64,000 bases of DNA. It comes from Leuconostoc kimchii IMSNU 11154 (GTDB taxonomy: Bacteria; Bacillota; Bacilli; Lactobacillales; Lactobacillaceae). The stretch is from contig NC_014136.1 in assembly GCF_000092505.1 (NCBI RefSeq), positions 1,572,501 through 1,636,500 on the forward strand. The letters run 5' to 3'. Numbering within the stretch: position 1 is the stretch's first letter; each line of letters opens with the position of its first letter. Below are positions 7,710 to 16,408 of the stretch, piece after piece. The notes below the pieces were generated by a model that was not told where the DNA came from, made no database searches, and was given only the letters and a program-made list of their open reading frames with translations. The translations under genes and the position numbers were made by a program.

Positions 7710-9740
7710 ATGATAACACGCGTTGATAATGTCGATGTTCTACCAGGTGTTGGGCCAAAACGGCTTAATGCTTTGCACGAACTCGGTATATTTACAATTG
7801 AAGATTTGATCAGTTATTTTCCGTTTCGATATGAAGATTTAGGTGAACGTTTACCTTCTGAAACATTAGATGGTGAAAAAGTAACGTTTAAGGGAATTGT
7901 GAGCGCGCCAGCAGTTGTAACACGATTTGGTAAAAAAAATCAAACACGGTTTGGTTTATTAATTGAACATGAAAATATACGTGTCACTTTTTTTAACCAA
8001 CCTTGGATAGCGCAAAACATTGATGTCGGTCAAGAGATTGCCGTTTATGGGACGTATAATGCTGCAAAAGCTGCACTAACCGGTATGAAGATGATTAATG
8101 CAAGCACGGATGCACTGGATCCCATTTACCCGGCCTCGAAGCAAGTTACTGCCAAAACAATTCGTCACTTGATTGAGCTCGCTTGGGCTGATGTACGTGG
8201 GACACTTGACTCATTAGTGCCAACTACTATTCGGGAGAAATATCGGTTGCTGGACCGTAACAGTCAAATTGAAGCGATGCACTTTCCAGTGGATATGCTG
8301 GCTGCAAAGGCTGCGCGTCGAAGTGCTGCTTTTGAAGAGTTTTTTGTTTTTCAAATGCGGTTACAATTACTCAAACTTGCTGATCAAAATTTTGCTGGGG
8401 AAGGCATCAATTACGATACCCTAGCGCTTGAAAAGTTTGAAGCAGAATTACCGTTTGATTTAACACCTGCACAACAAAAAGTCATTTCAGAAATTTTGCA
8501 AGATCAAAAAAGGCCACGCCACATGAATCGCTTATTGCAGGGTGATGTCGGATCTGGTAAAACTGTAGTTGCGGCCATGGCAATGTATGCCGTTGTTACA
8601 GCGGGGATGCAGGCTGCCATTATGGCACCAACCGAAATTTTAGCCCAGCAACATGCGTTAAATTTAGCTCAACTATTTGAAAATGCTGGTGTATCTCTAC
8701 GTGTTGAGTTATTGACGAGTGGACTTAAAGTTGCGGCTCGACGACAATTATTGGAAGATTTAGAAAGCGGCGAGATTGACATTTTAGTTGGTACGCACGC
8801 GCTACTACAGCCAGACGTGGCGTTTCATCACCTTGGATTAGCTGTTATTGATGAACAGCATCGGTTTGGTGTGAAACAGCGTGCGGCACTGCGCGAAAAT
8901 GGTGTGAACCCGGACATTTTAGCGATGACTGCTACACCAATTCCACGCACATTGTCAATTACCGCGTATGGCGAAATGGATGTTTCAGTGATTGATCAAT
9001 TACCAATTGGTCGTAAAGCTATTCAGACGACACGCATGAGTCATAATCAATTGGATCATGCCATTGCATTTGTCAAGAAGCAGATTGATGCGGGTGCACA
9101 GGCATATGTTGTCACACCGCTGATTGAAGAATCAGAGTCACTTGATGTCCAAAATGCCACGGCAATGTATGAAGCCATGCAATTAGAATTTCCGCAATAC
9201 ACGGTTGGATTATTGCATGGGCGGTTATCAAATGATGAAAAAAAAGCATTGATGGCAGACTTCAAAGCGAATCACATTCAAATATTAGTTGCAACAACTG
9301 TCATTGAAGTCGGTGTCGATGTGCCAAATGCGACTGTGATGCTAATTTTAGATGCAGACCGTTTTGGTTTGGCACAATTGCACCAACTACGTGGTCGCGT
9401 TGGCCGTGGACATCGCCAATCTTATACGATTTTAGTTGCTGACCCGAAAACGGATTATGGGACTGCACGTTTAGATGCCATGGTTGAAACAACTAATGGT
9501 TTCATACTAGCACAACGTGATCTTGAATTACGCGGTTCTGGGGATATTCTAGGCACCAAGCAATCTGGTGTACCAGAGTTTGTTGTGGGTGATCCCATCA
9601 AAGACTTGACGATGATGGAAATTGCACAACAAGAAGCCATTACACTAGTCAGTCAGAAAGATTGGGATCAACAAGCAGATAATCATGCTTTAGTTGATTA
9701 CTTGTCACGTACAATGGCACATTATCGTCATTTTGACTAA
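7710..9740 (+). CDS. recG: ATP-dependent DNA helicase RecG
   Basis: 676 residues, normal RecG length. It remodels stalled replication forks and branch-migrates Holliday junctions. The N-terminal wedge/OB domain begins with the family start 'VLPGVGPKRLNALHELGI'. Helicase motif I is GDVGSGKT with Lys284; motif II is DEQH at 381-384; motif III is TATPIPRT; motif VI is QLRGRVGRG. ATG is chosen because the protein start matches the family. There is no ribosome binding site, and the -10 box sits directly before the start, so the mRNA is predicted to be leaderless. Confidence 0.97.
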   Translation: MITRVDNVDVLPGVGPKRLNALHELGIFTIEDLISYFPFRYEDLGERLPSETLDGEKVTFKGIVSAPAVVTRFGKKNQTRFGLLIEHENIRVTFFNQPWIAQNIDVGQEIAVYGTYNAAKAALTGMKMINASTDALDPIYPASKQVTAKTIRHLIELAWADVRGTLDSLVPTTIREKYRLLDRNSQIEAMHFPVDMLAAKAARRSAAFEEFFVFQMRLQLLKLADQNFAGEGINYDTLALEKFEAELPFDLTPAQQKVISEILQDQKRPRHMNRLLQGDVGSGKTVVAAMAMYAVVTAGMQAAIMAPTEILAQQHALNLAQLFENAGVSLRVELLTSGLKVAARRQLLEDLESGEIDILVGTHALLQPDVAFHHLGLAVIDEQHRFGVKQRAALRENGVNPDILAMTATPIPRTLSITAYGEMDVSVIDQLPIGRKAIQTTRMSHNQLDHAIAFVKKQIDAGAQAYVVTPLIEESESLDVQNATAMYEAMQLEFPQYTVGLLHGRLSNDEKKALMADFKANHIQILVATTVIEVGVDVPNATVMLILDADRFGLAQLHQLRGRVGRGHRQSYTILVADPKTDYGTARLDAMVETTNGFILAQRDLELRGSGDILGTKQSGVPEFVVGDPIKDLTMMEIAQQEAITLVSQKDWDQQADNHALVDYLSRTMAHYRHFD

Positions 9741-9780
9741 AGTGAGACAAAGATAAATTATATAAATGAGGAAGTTTTAG

Positions 9781-12378
9781 ATGGTCAAGCCTGTTGATAC
9801 ACCCATGATGGTGCAGTATCATGAAATTAAATCGCAATACCCAGATGCCTTTGTTTTTTATCGCTTAGGCGATTTTTATGAGCTTTTCGAAGAAGATGCT
9901 GTTCTAGGAGCCAAGCTACTCGAACTAACATTGACCGCACGTAATAAAAATTCTGAAAATCCAGTACCTATGGCAGGTATTCCGCATCATGCTGCAAAAA
10001 ATTATATTGACATCTTAGTTGATCAAGGGTACAAAGTAGCCATTGTGGAGCAAATGGAGGATCCAGCTGTCGCAAAGGGCATGGTTAAGCGTGATGTTGT
10101 GCAGCTTATTACACCGGGTACAAAAATGTATGATGGGGCGGGATCAGATAAGCAAAACAACTATTTAGCAGCTATTTTACCAAATAGTGACAGTTGGGCT
10201 TTGGCATATATTGATTTGTCAACAGGTGAACTAAAAGCGACAACGATTCGTCGATTAACGGATATTTTAGATGAATTGAGTTCATTAGAAGTGAAGGAAG
10301 TCGTTTTGCGTCAAAACGATGATTTGACAACACAACAACAATTAGCCACTCAGTTAGGTGAGCGTGGTCTAGTCATTTCAACTCAATTGGCTATTGAACC
10401 CAATGCAACAGTCAGTTTTTTAACGCAACCATTATTGAAGATAGACGAAACAAAAGCGACGGCTATGCTGTTAAATTATATTTTTGACACACAGCGACGC
10501 AACCTTGATCATATCGTTCCGGCTATTAGCTATGAACGTTTAGCTTATTTGAAATTCAATCAAGACACGCGCACCAATTTAGATTTAGTTGAAAACAATA
10601 GGACGAAAAAAAGAGCGGGATCATTGCTTGGTTTGATAGATGGCACGCATACTGCTATGGGCAGTCGATTGCTCAAACAGTGGGTGTTAAAACCATTGCG
10701 TGATCAAAATGACATTGAGGACCGGTTAGACTTAGTTGATGCTTTTCGAGATGATTTCTTTACCCGTGGTGCGTTGCAGGACCAGCTAAAATCAGTCTAT
10801 GATTTAGAGAGATTAGCTGCACGGGCAGCGATGGGAACAATGAATGCTCGTGAATTAGTGCAATTAAAACGGTCATTATTAGCTATTCCAAGTATCAAAG
10901 CTGCTTTAGCGCAAACAACAAGTATTCTAAAAAATGCTAGTGACACACTAGATGACATGGTAGATGTAGCTGGGTTAATTGAAGAAGCAATCGTTGATGA
11001 TCCGCCAATTAGTGTGCGTGAAGGGGATATTATCAACGACGGTTTTGACGACAAAATTGACAATTATCGTCGCGTTTTACAAGATAATCAAACTTGGTTG
11101 GCACAATTAGAAACAGATGAACGTGCGGCTACTGGAATTCATTCCCTCAAAGTAGGTTATAATAAAAACTTTGGTTACTTTATTGAAGTCACCAAGGCAA
11201 ATATTAGTAAGCTAGAAGAAAATCGTTATGAACGACGTCAGACTTTGACTAATGCTGAGCGTTTTGTGACACCGGAACTAAAAGCGCATGAGCGATTGAT
11301 TATTGAAGCGCAAGCTAAACGTACGCAACGTGAATATGAACTGTTTGTGACGGTACGCGAGCGTGTCAAAGCAAACATCAGTCGTGTGCAAAACTTAGCA
11401 CAACAGATTGCGCGGTTAGATGTTTTATCAACGTTGGCTGATGTTGCCGATAATCACCGTTTTGTTCGCCCAGAGTTTACCACACATAATCGTGTTTGTG
11501 TTAAACAAGGTCGTCACCCTGTGGTGGAATCATTATTGGAAGCGGGTGAATTTGTTGCCAACGATGTGTTGCTTGACGAAAATACCACGATGCAGTTAAT
11601 TACTGGACCAAATATGGCCGGAAAATCAACTTATATGCGCGAGTTAGCGTTAATTGTCATTCTTGCTCAAATGGGTAGTTTTGTACCTGCAGATGCAGCA
11701 GAGTTGCCTATTTTTGATCAAATATTTACACGTATTGGTGCTAATGATGATATGGCGATGGGCCAATCGACGTTTATGGTTGAAATGGCGGAAGCCAATC
11801 ACGCATTACAAGAGGCTACTGCACATTCACTCATTTTATTTGATGAATTAGGTCGAGGAACGGCAACTTATGATGGTATGGCGTTGGCACAGGCAATCAT
11901 TGAATTTTTAGATGCTCATGTGCATGCTAAAACATTATTTTCAACGCACTATCATGAATTAACAGTTCTGGCAGATCAACATGATAGTATTGAGAATGTT
12001 CATGTTGGTGCTGTTGAGGACGAGTCAGGGCAATTGCATTTCTTACACCAAATTAAGAAAGGGCCAGCGGACAAATCTTATGGTATTCATGTTGCGGCAT
12101 TAGCTGGGTTACCTGAGACGTTAATTACGCAGGCTAAAGTCATTTTGACTGAACTGGAAGCACAAAAATCAAGTATTGTGACACATGATCAACCAGAAGA
12201 AAGACAGTTAGAACAAACAAGGGATCAATTGTCTGAACAAGTCGCGTTATTTAATGTCGATACGATCAATCCAGAGATCAAAACATTGCTTGATACGTTA
12301 GACAACTTTGATATTTTAACGATGACACCAGTAGATGCCATGAATGCTTTGAATACGCTAAAAAAGCTGAGAAATTAG
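9781..12378 (+). CDS. mutS: DNA mismatch repair protein MutS
   Basis: 865 residues. It recognises mismatches and small loops and recruits MutL. The mismatch-reading Phe-x-Glu motif is present (GDFYELF, Phe32 and Glu34). The clamp and lever domains occupy the middle. The ATPase has Walker A GPNMAGKST (609-617) and Walker B LFDELGRGT. The conserved ABC-type signature region includes 'GQSTFMVEMAEA'. Ribosome site GAGG before ATG. mutL follows 28 bases later in the same unit. Confidence 0.98.
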   Translation: MVKPVDTPMMVQYHEIKSQYPDAFVFYRLGDFYELFEEDAVLGAKLLELTLTARNKNSENPVPMAGIPHHAAKNYIDILVDQGYKVAIVEQMEDPAVAKGMVKRDVVQLITPGTKMYDGAGSDKQNNYLAAILPNSDSWALAYIDLSTGELKATTIRRLTDILDELSSLEVKEVVLRQNDDLTTQQQLATQLGERGLVISTQLAIEPNATVSFLTQPLLKIDETKATAMLLNYIFDTQRRNLDHIVPAISYERLAYLKFNQDTRTNLDLVENNRTKKRAGSLLGLIDGTHTAMGSRLLKQWVLKPLRDQNDIEDRLDLVDAFRDDFFTRGALQDQLKSVYDLERLAARAAMGTMNARELVQLKRSLLAIPSIKAALAQTTSILKNASDTLDDMVDVAGLIEEAIVDDPPISVREGDIINDGFDDKIDNYRRVLQDNQTWLAQLETDERAATGIHSLKVGYNKNFGYFIEVTKANISKLEENRYERRQTLTNAERFVTPELKAHERLIIEAQAKRTQREYELFVTVRERVKANISRVQNLAQQIARLDVLSTLADVADNHRFVRPEFTTHNRVCVKQGRHPVVESLLEAGEFVANDVLLDENTTMQLITGPNMAGKSTYMRELALIVILAQMGSFVPADAAELPIFDQIFTRIGANDDMAMGQSTFMVEMAEANHALQEATAHSLILFDELGRGTATYDGMALAQAIIEFLDAHVHAKTLFSTHYHELTVLADQHDSIENVHVGAVEDESGQLHFLHQIKKGPADKSYGIHVAALAGLPETLITQAKVILTELEAQKSSIVTHDQPEERQLEQTRDQLSEQVALFNVDTINPEIKTLLDTLDNFDILTMTPVDAMNALNTLKKLRN

Positions 12379-12389
12379 GAGGCAAGCGC

Positions 12390-12440
12390 TTGAATGCGCG
12401 GACAATATGGGAAAAATACATGAACTCTCAAATTTATTAG
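12390..12440 (+). other. Possible 16-codon leader ORF across the mutL start
   Basis: A strong Shine-Dalgarno AGGAGG at 12377-12382 sits 24 bases from the mutL ATG, too far for normal use, but 7 bases from this TTG. The TTG frame runs 16 codons and stops inside mutL in another frame. Alternatively, the hairpin GCGC-TTGAAT-GCGC (12387-12400) could shorten the effective distance to the mutL ATG to about 10 bases. Confidence 0.3.
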
Positions 12441-14386
12441 CTAACCAAATTGCTGCAGGTGAAGTGATCGAAAGACCGGCTAGTGTGGTGAAAGAACTGG
12501 TTGAAAACGCGATTGATTCAGGTGCAACCCAAATTGAAGTGGTTGTTGAAGATGCTGGTGAAGCGTTAATTCGTGTTGTTGATAATGGCGCTGGTATTGA
12601 TCCTGAAGATGTGCCACTAGCATTTACACGCCATGCGACCAGTAAAATTGTCGATCGACATGATTTATTTAACATCATGTCGCTTGGTTTTCGAGGTGAA
12701 GCCTTGCCTTCAATTGCAGCCATTGCTGATGTGACATTAAATACAACGACGCATGATGCACCGGAAGGACTAATGTATCACATAAAGGGCGGTAAACAAG
12801 TCAGTGCGACACCTGCAAATGGTCGTTTTGGCACTGTCGTATCTGTTCGTGATTTGTTTTATAATACGCCCGCACGTCTCAAATATCTCAAACGACCGCA
12901 AACTGAATTATCTAAAATTGCAGATATTATGAATAGACTAGCTTTATCCTACACTAATATTGCTTTTACAATTACTGCAGATGGTCGTGTATTGCTCAAA
13001 ACAACTGGTAATGGTAATCAACAACAAGTTATTGCTGCAATTTATGGTCGTGAATCGGCACAAAAAATGTTATCCATTGCGGGCGAAGATGATGATTTTA
13101 ATATCACGGGATATGTTTCACTACCAGAATTAACACGAGGATCACGTGAATATTTAACCATTTTAGTTAATGGCCGTTTTATTAAAAATTTTACGGTTTC
13201 TAATGCAGTGATTCATGGCTACGGGTCAAAATTGATGGTTGGGCGTTTTCCAATGGGTGTGGTTAATATTAATACGGACCCACTTTTGATTGATGTTAAT
13301 GTGCATCCACAAAAATCAGAAATACGTCTATCCAAAGAAACAGAACTTTCTGCGTTGATCGTTAAAACGATTCAAGAACGATTAGCTGAGGAAAATTTAA
13401 TTCCAGACGCTTACGAAAATTTATACGGGAAAAAGCAGGTATCTCAAACCACGCGCCCAACACAAACTGCGCCTTGGGTACAAAAAAATGTGTCAGAAGT
13501 AGGGCAAGCACGGCCAAATGTAACGACAAATACAGGGTCAGATATTGCGGGCATTAGTATCACAAAACGTACCCAACTGTCACAAAATACTGTACAAGAT
13601 TTTTTTAACAAATACACCAATGAGGCTACTTTGCCAGTGTTTAATGACCTTGAACAAGATATGGCACAAGTGACAGAGCCGGTGACGACATATCAGTCGT
13701 CTGTTTATGACGACGTTGTAGCCCAGCAAGAAACGTTGGATGTCATCCCAGACAAGCCAAGTGGCTTTCCGGAGTTATCATATATTGGGCAAATGCATGG
13801 CACATTTTTATTTGCTCAAAGTGCAGATAGTCTGTTTTTAATCGACCAACATGCTGCTCAAGAGCGCATTAATTATGAATACTATCGTCAAAAAATAGGT
13901 GAAGTTAGTGCTGATAAACAACGACTTTTAGTACCAATTACAATTAATTACACTGCTTCTGACATGCTAAAAATTGCAGATCATGAACAAGAGTTAGTTG
14001 ATGTAGGGTTAGCGGTAACGCAATTTGGACCAACAACAGTCATTATTCGTGAACATCCAACGTGGTTTGAAACTGGTCAAGAAGAAGAGACTATTCGTGA
14101 AATGATTGACTGGATATTACGTGATGGTTCGTTAACGGTTGCGAAATTTAGAGAACGAGCAGCCATTATGATGAGTTGCAAACGTGCGATAAAAGCAAAT
14201 ATGCATTTATCTGATAGTCAAGCAAAAGCCCTACTACAAAGTCTGTCACTAGCTAAAAATCCGTATAACTGTCCACATGGCCGACCAGTATTAACTCAAT
14301 TGACACTAACAGAGATGGAAAAAATGTTTAAACGTATTCAAGATTCACATGAAAAATGGGAGACGTACGATAATCACCCTTATTAA
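12407..14386 (+). CDS. mutL: DNA mismatch repair protein MutL (endonuclease type)
   Basis: 659 residues. It couples MutS to strand incision. The N-terminal GHKL ATPase has the expected start 'IHELSNLLANQIAAGEV', catalytic Glu33 and Asn34 in ELVEN, DNGAGI, and 'GFRGEALPSI'. A low-complexity linker spans roughly 340-450. The C-terminal domain holds the metal-binding endonuclease motif DQHAAQERINYE beginning at Asp480, which matches DQHA-x2-E-x4-E, so this MutL should nick DNA, as expected in bacteria without MutH. The ATG fits the family start but lacks a well-spaced ribosome site. Confidence 0.97.
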   Translation: MGKIHELSNLLANQIAAGEVIERPASVVKELVENAIDSGATQIEVVVEDAGEALIRVVDNGAGIDPEDVPLAFTRHATSKIVDRHDLFNIMSLGFRGEALPSIAAIADVTLNTTTHDAPEGLMYHIKGGKQVSATPANGRFGTVVSVRDLFYNTPARLKYLKRPQTELSKIADIMNRLALSYTNIAFTITADGRVLLKTTGNGNQQQVIAAIYGRESAQKMLSIAGEDDDFNITGYVSLPELTRGSREYLTILVNGRFIKNFTVSNAVIHGYGSKLMVGRFPMGVVNINTDPLLIDVNVHPQKSEIRLSKETELSALIVKTIQERLAEENLIPDAYENLYGKKQVSQTTRPTQTAPWVQKNVSEVGQARPNVTTNTGSDIAGISITKRTQLSQNTVQDFFNKYTNEATLPVFNDLEQDMAQVTEPVTTYQSSVYDDVVAQQETLDVIPDKPSGFPELSYIGQMHGTFLFAQSADSLFLIDQHAAQERINYEYYRQKIGEVSADKQRLLVPITINYTASDMLKIADHEQELVDVGLAVTQFGPTTVIIREHPTWFETGQEEETIREMIDWILRDGSLTVAKFRERAAIMMSCKRAIKANMHLSDSQAKALLQSLSLAKNPYNCPHGRPVLTQLTLTEMEKMFKRIQDSHEKWETYDNHPY

Positions 14387-14429
14387 AAGCAGCGTTAGAA
14401 ATGCTGATTTGTACACAGGAGATCAATAG

Positions 14430-14945
14430 ATGAACAACAATGATATTATTATTCGCTTAAGGTATGCGTTAAATATTCAGAATGAGGATATGCTTAAAAT
14501 TTTTAAATTAGGTGGGGTGTCCATTGATGAGGCACAACTGCATACCTTGTTAACCAAACAAAATGATGAGAGTCCTCGTGATGAAAAAGTTGATATGCAC
14601 CAACTTGAATCATTTATGAACGGTTTAATTATTTCTCAGCGTGGTCAAAAATTTGGTGCTGATTTGAAACCCGTACCACCAACATTTGATATGCATAAGG
14701 AAGCAGATATTAACAATGTTGTCATGAAAAAGCTCAAAATTGCGATGTCTTACACCAGTGATGATTATATGAGCTTTCTAAAATCGGCAGGTGTCACCAT
14801 TTCAAACAACGAGTTGAGTGCTGTGTTGCGCCGACCAGATCATCGTAATTATAAACCAGCAGGTGATCGTTATTTGCGAAATATATTAAAGGGGATGGCC
14901 GTGGAATATCGGCCGGCTGATGTTAAAAAAGCTACTCGAAAATAA
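14430..14945 (+). CDS. DUF1456 (YehS-like) protein
   Basis: 171 residues made of two copies of the DUF1456 unit: each begins with an amphipathic helix, 'DIIIRLRYALNIQNEDMLKIF' in copy one and 'VVMKKLKIAMSYTSDDYMSFL' in copy two, followed by a short 'LSAVLRRPDHRNYKPAGDR'-like segment. No catalytic residues are apparent and the function of the family is not established. Ribosome site AGGAGAT lies 8 bases from ATG. It follows mutL by 43 bases and may be co-transcribed; ndk has its own promoter. Confidence 0.8.
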   Translation: MNNNDIIIRLRYALNIQNEDMLKIFKLGGVSIDEAQLHTLLTKQNDESPRDEKVDMHQLESFMNGLIISQRGQKFGADLKPVPPTFDMHKEADINNVVMKKLKIAMSYTSDDYMSFLKSAGVTISNNELSAVLRRPDHRNYKPAGDRYLRNILKGMAVEYRPADVKKATRK

Positions 14946-14971
14946 GTTGAGTTCGTATTTTTGTAATCATG

Positions 14972-14977
14972 TATAAT
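14972..14977 (+). promoter_or_regulatory. -10 box of the ndk promoter
   Basis: A perfect TATAAT, 33 bases before the ndk start. The best -35 candidate, TTGAGT at 14947-14952, is 19 bases away, a little long. Confidence 0.55.
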
Positions 14978-15009
14978 GAAGGTGTTAAGTGACTTTATTG
15001 GAGGACAAT

Positions 15010-15423
15010 ATGACCGAAAAGACATTAATGTTAATTAAGCCAGATGGCGTACAACGCGCTAAAGTAGGCGAAATTATACAACGTATTGAAAATAAAGGGT
15101 ACCAAATTATAAATATGAAAATGGTCACGCCAACGAGAGCATTGTTAGACTTGCATTATGCTGAACATGTTGATAAACCCTACTACCCGGCACTGGTCGA
15201 TTATATGACTTCAGGACCTGTTGTTGTGATGATTGGCGAAGGCACCAATATTGTAGCAGGATGGCGTACGTTGATGGGCGAAACGAATCCCACAAAAGCA
15301 GCTCCCGGTACAATTCGTGGTGATTTGGGACGTGAATGGCCTCAAGAAGCCATGATGAATGTCGTTCATGGGTCAGATAGTATTGTATCTGCACAACGTG
15401 AAATCAGCTTATGGTTTAATTAG
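15010..15423 (+). CDS. ndk: Nucleoside diphosphate kinase
   Basis: 137 residues when started at ATG 15010, which has GGAGGA 5 bases upstream and gives the family start MTEKTLMLIKPDG. It transfers the gamma-phosphate between nucleoside triphosphates via a phosphohistidine. The catalytic His120 is in 'NVVHGSDS'. The nucleotide-binding residues in 'GTIRGDLG' are present. An earlier in-frame TTG would add seven residues but has no ribosome site. It is a single gene between its own promoter and terminator. Confidence 0.95.
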   Translation: MTEKTLMLIKPDGVQRAKVGEIIQRIENKGYQIINMKMVTPTRALLDLHYAEHVDKPYYPALVDYMTSGPVVVMIGEGTNIVAGWRTLMGETNPTKAAPGTIRGDLGREWPQEAMMNVVHGSDSIVSAQREISLWFN

Positions 15424-15433
15424 TTTTTTATTG

Positions 15434-15462
15434 GCTTGATGTTAAAAAATCAAGCTTTTTTT
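15434..15462 (+). terminator. Terminator after ndk
   Basis: GCTTGAT/ATCAAGC, 7 bp with an 8-base loop, followed by T7. Confidence 0.85.
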
Positions 15463-15491
15463 GTGCAATTCAAGTGGTCTAGCTAAAAGTT

Positions 15492-15500
15492 TGGTAGAAT
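15492..15500 (+). promoter_or_regulatory. Extended -10 promoter of murB
   Basis: TGgTAGAAT lies 23 bases before the first murB ATG. There is no good -35, which fits the extended -10 class. Confidence 0.5.
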
Positions 15501-15523
15501 AGTAGATATAGACTCGGAGCATA

Positions 15524-16405
15524 ATGATGAAATTAGATGATATAACGATATTTGAACAGACAGCTTTAGCACCTTATGCACACACACAAGTGGGTGGTAC
15601 GGTAGAATACTTAGCCATACCAAAGACATTATTAGCATTACAAAAATTATTGAATTGGGCCAAAACAAATGGGCATGAAATTCATATTTTTGGGCGTTTA
15701 TCTAATTTGGTTGTTCGTAATGGTGGCCTTAAAGGGTTGTCAATTTTATTACATGAGTTGCGTGATATTCATGTTGACCAAAATACGATAACAGCTGATG
15801 CTGGTGCTGACTTAATTTTAGTTGCTGAAACCGCGATGGAAAATAACTTAACTGGACTCGAATGGGCTGCAGGTATTCCTGGATCTGTTGGTGGTGCAAT
15901 TTTTATGAACGCTGGCGCCTATGGCGGTCAGGCTTCTATGGTCACGGTTTCAGCAACGGCGATCATGCCAAATGGTGAATTAAAGCGTTTTCCTGCAGAA
16001 AAATTGGATTTTGACTACCGCCAATCTGTTTTTCAAACTAATGGTGGGGTAATCGTTAGTGCAACTTTTGCGTTGTTGCCAGATAATAAACAGAATATAC
16101 AATCGCGTATGGATGACAATAATTTTAAACGTGCTAACAAGCAACCATTAAACTATCCTTCAAACGGCTCAGTATTTAAACGACCGGAGGGCTTCTTTGC
16201 TGGCAAACTCATTATGGATTCCGAATTACAGGGCGTACGTATTGGTGGTGTTGAAGTTTCCAAAAAACATGCTGGATTTATGGTCAATATTGGTAACGGC
16301 ACAGGAAATGATTATGAAGATTTGATTCATTTTGTACAAAAAACCGTTAAAACCAAATTTGGTGTGACATTAGAAACGGAAGTACGTATTATGGGGGAAC
16401 GATAA
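15524..16405 (+). CDS. murB: UDP-N-acetylenolpyruvoylglucosamine reductase
   Basis: 293 residues. It reduces UDP-GlcNAc-enolpyruvate to UDP-MurNAc with NADPH and FAD, the second committed peptidoglycan step. The FAD-binding signature 'GRLSNLVVRNGG' is a variant of GxGSNxL. 'EWAAGIPGSVGGAIFMNAGAYGG' is the strongest family match (shown in part here: GIPGSVGGAIFMNAG). The catalytic Ser216 is in YPSNGSVFKRP and Glu286 in LETEVRIMG. Two adjacent ATGs are possible (15524 or 15527) behind CGGAG. It is 3 bases ahead of the antiporter gene. Confidence 0.95.
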   Translation: MMKLDDITIFEQTALAPYAHTQVGGTVEYLAIPKTLLALQKLLNWAKTNGHEIHIFGRLSNLVVRNGGLKGLSILLHELRDIHVDQNTITADAGADLILVAETAMENNLTGLEWAAGIPGSVGGAIFMNAGAYGGQASMVTVSATAIMPNGELKRFPAEKLDFDYRQSVFQTNGGVIVSATFALLPDNKQNIQSRMDDNNFKRANKQPLNYPSNGSVFKRPEGFFAGKLIMDSELQGVRIGGVEVSKKHAGFMVNIGNGTGNDYEDLIHFVQKTVKTKFGVTLETEVRIMGER

Positions 16406-16408
16406 TAT

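Noticed and set aside
15125..15394. Minus-strand frame opposite ndk
   Set aside because: It has no ribosome site and the composition of an antisense shadow; the sense gene is unambiguous.
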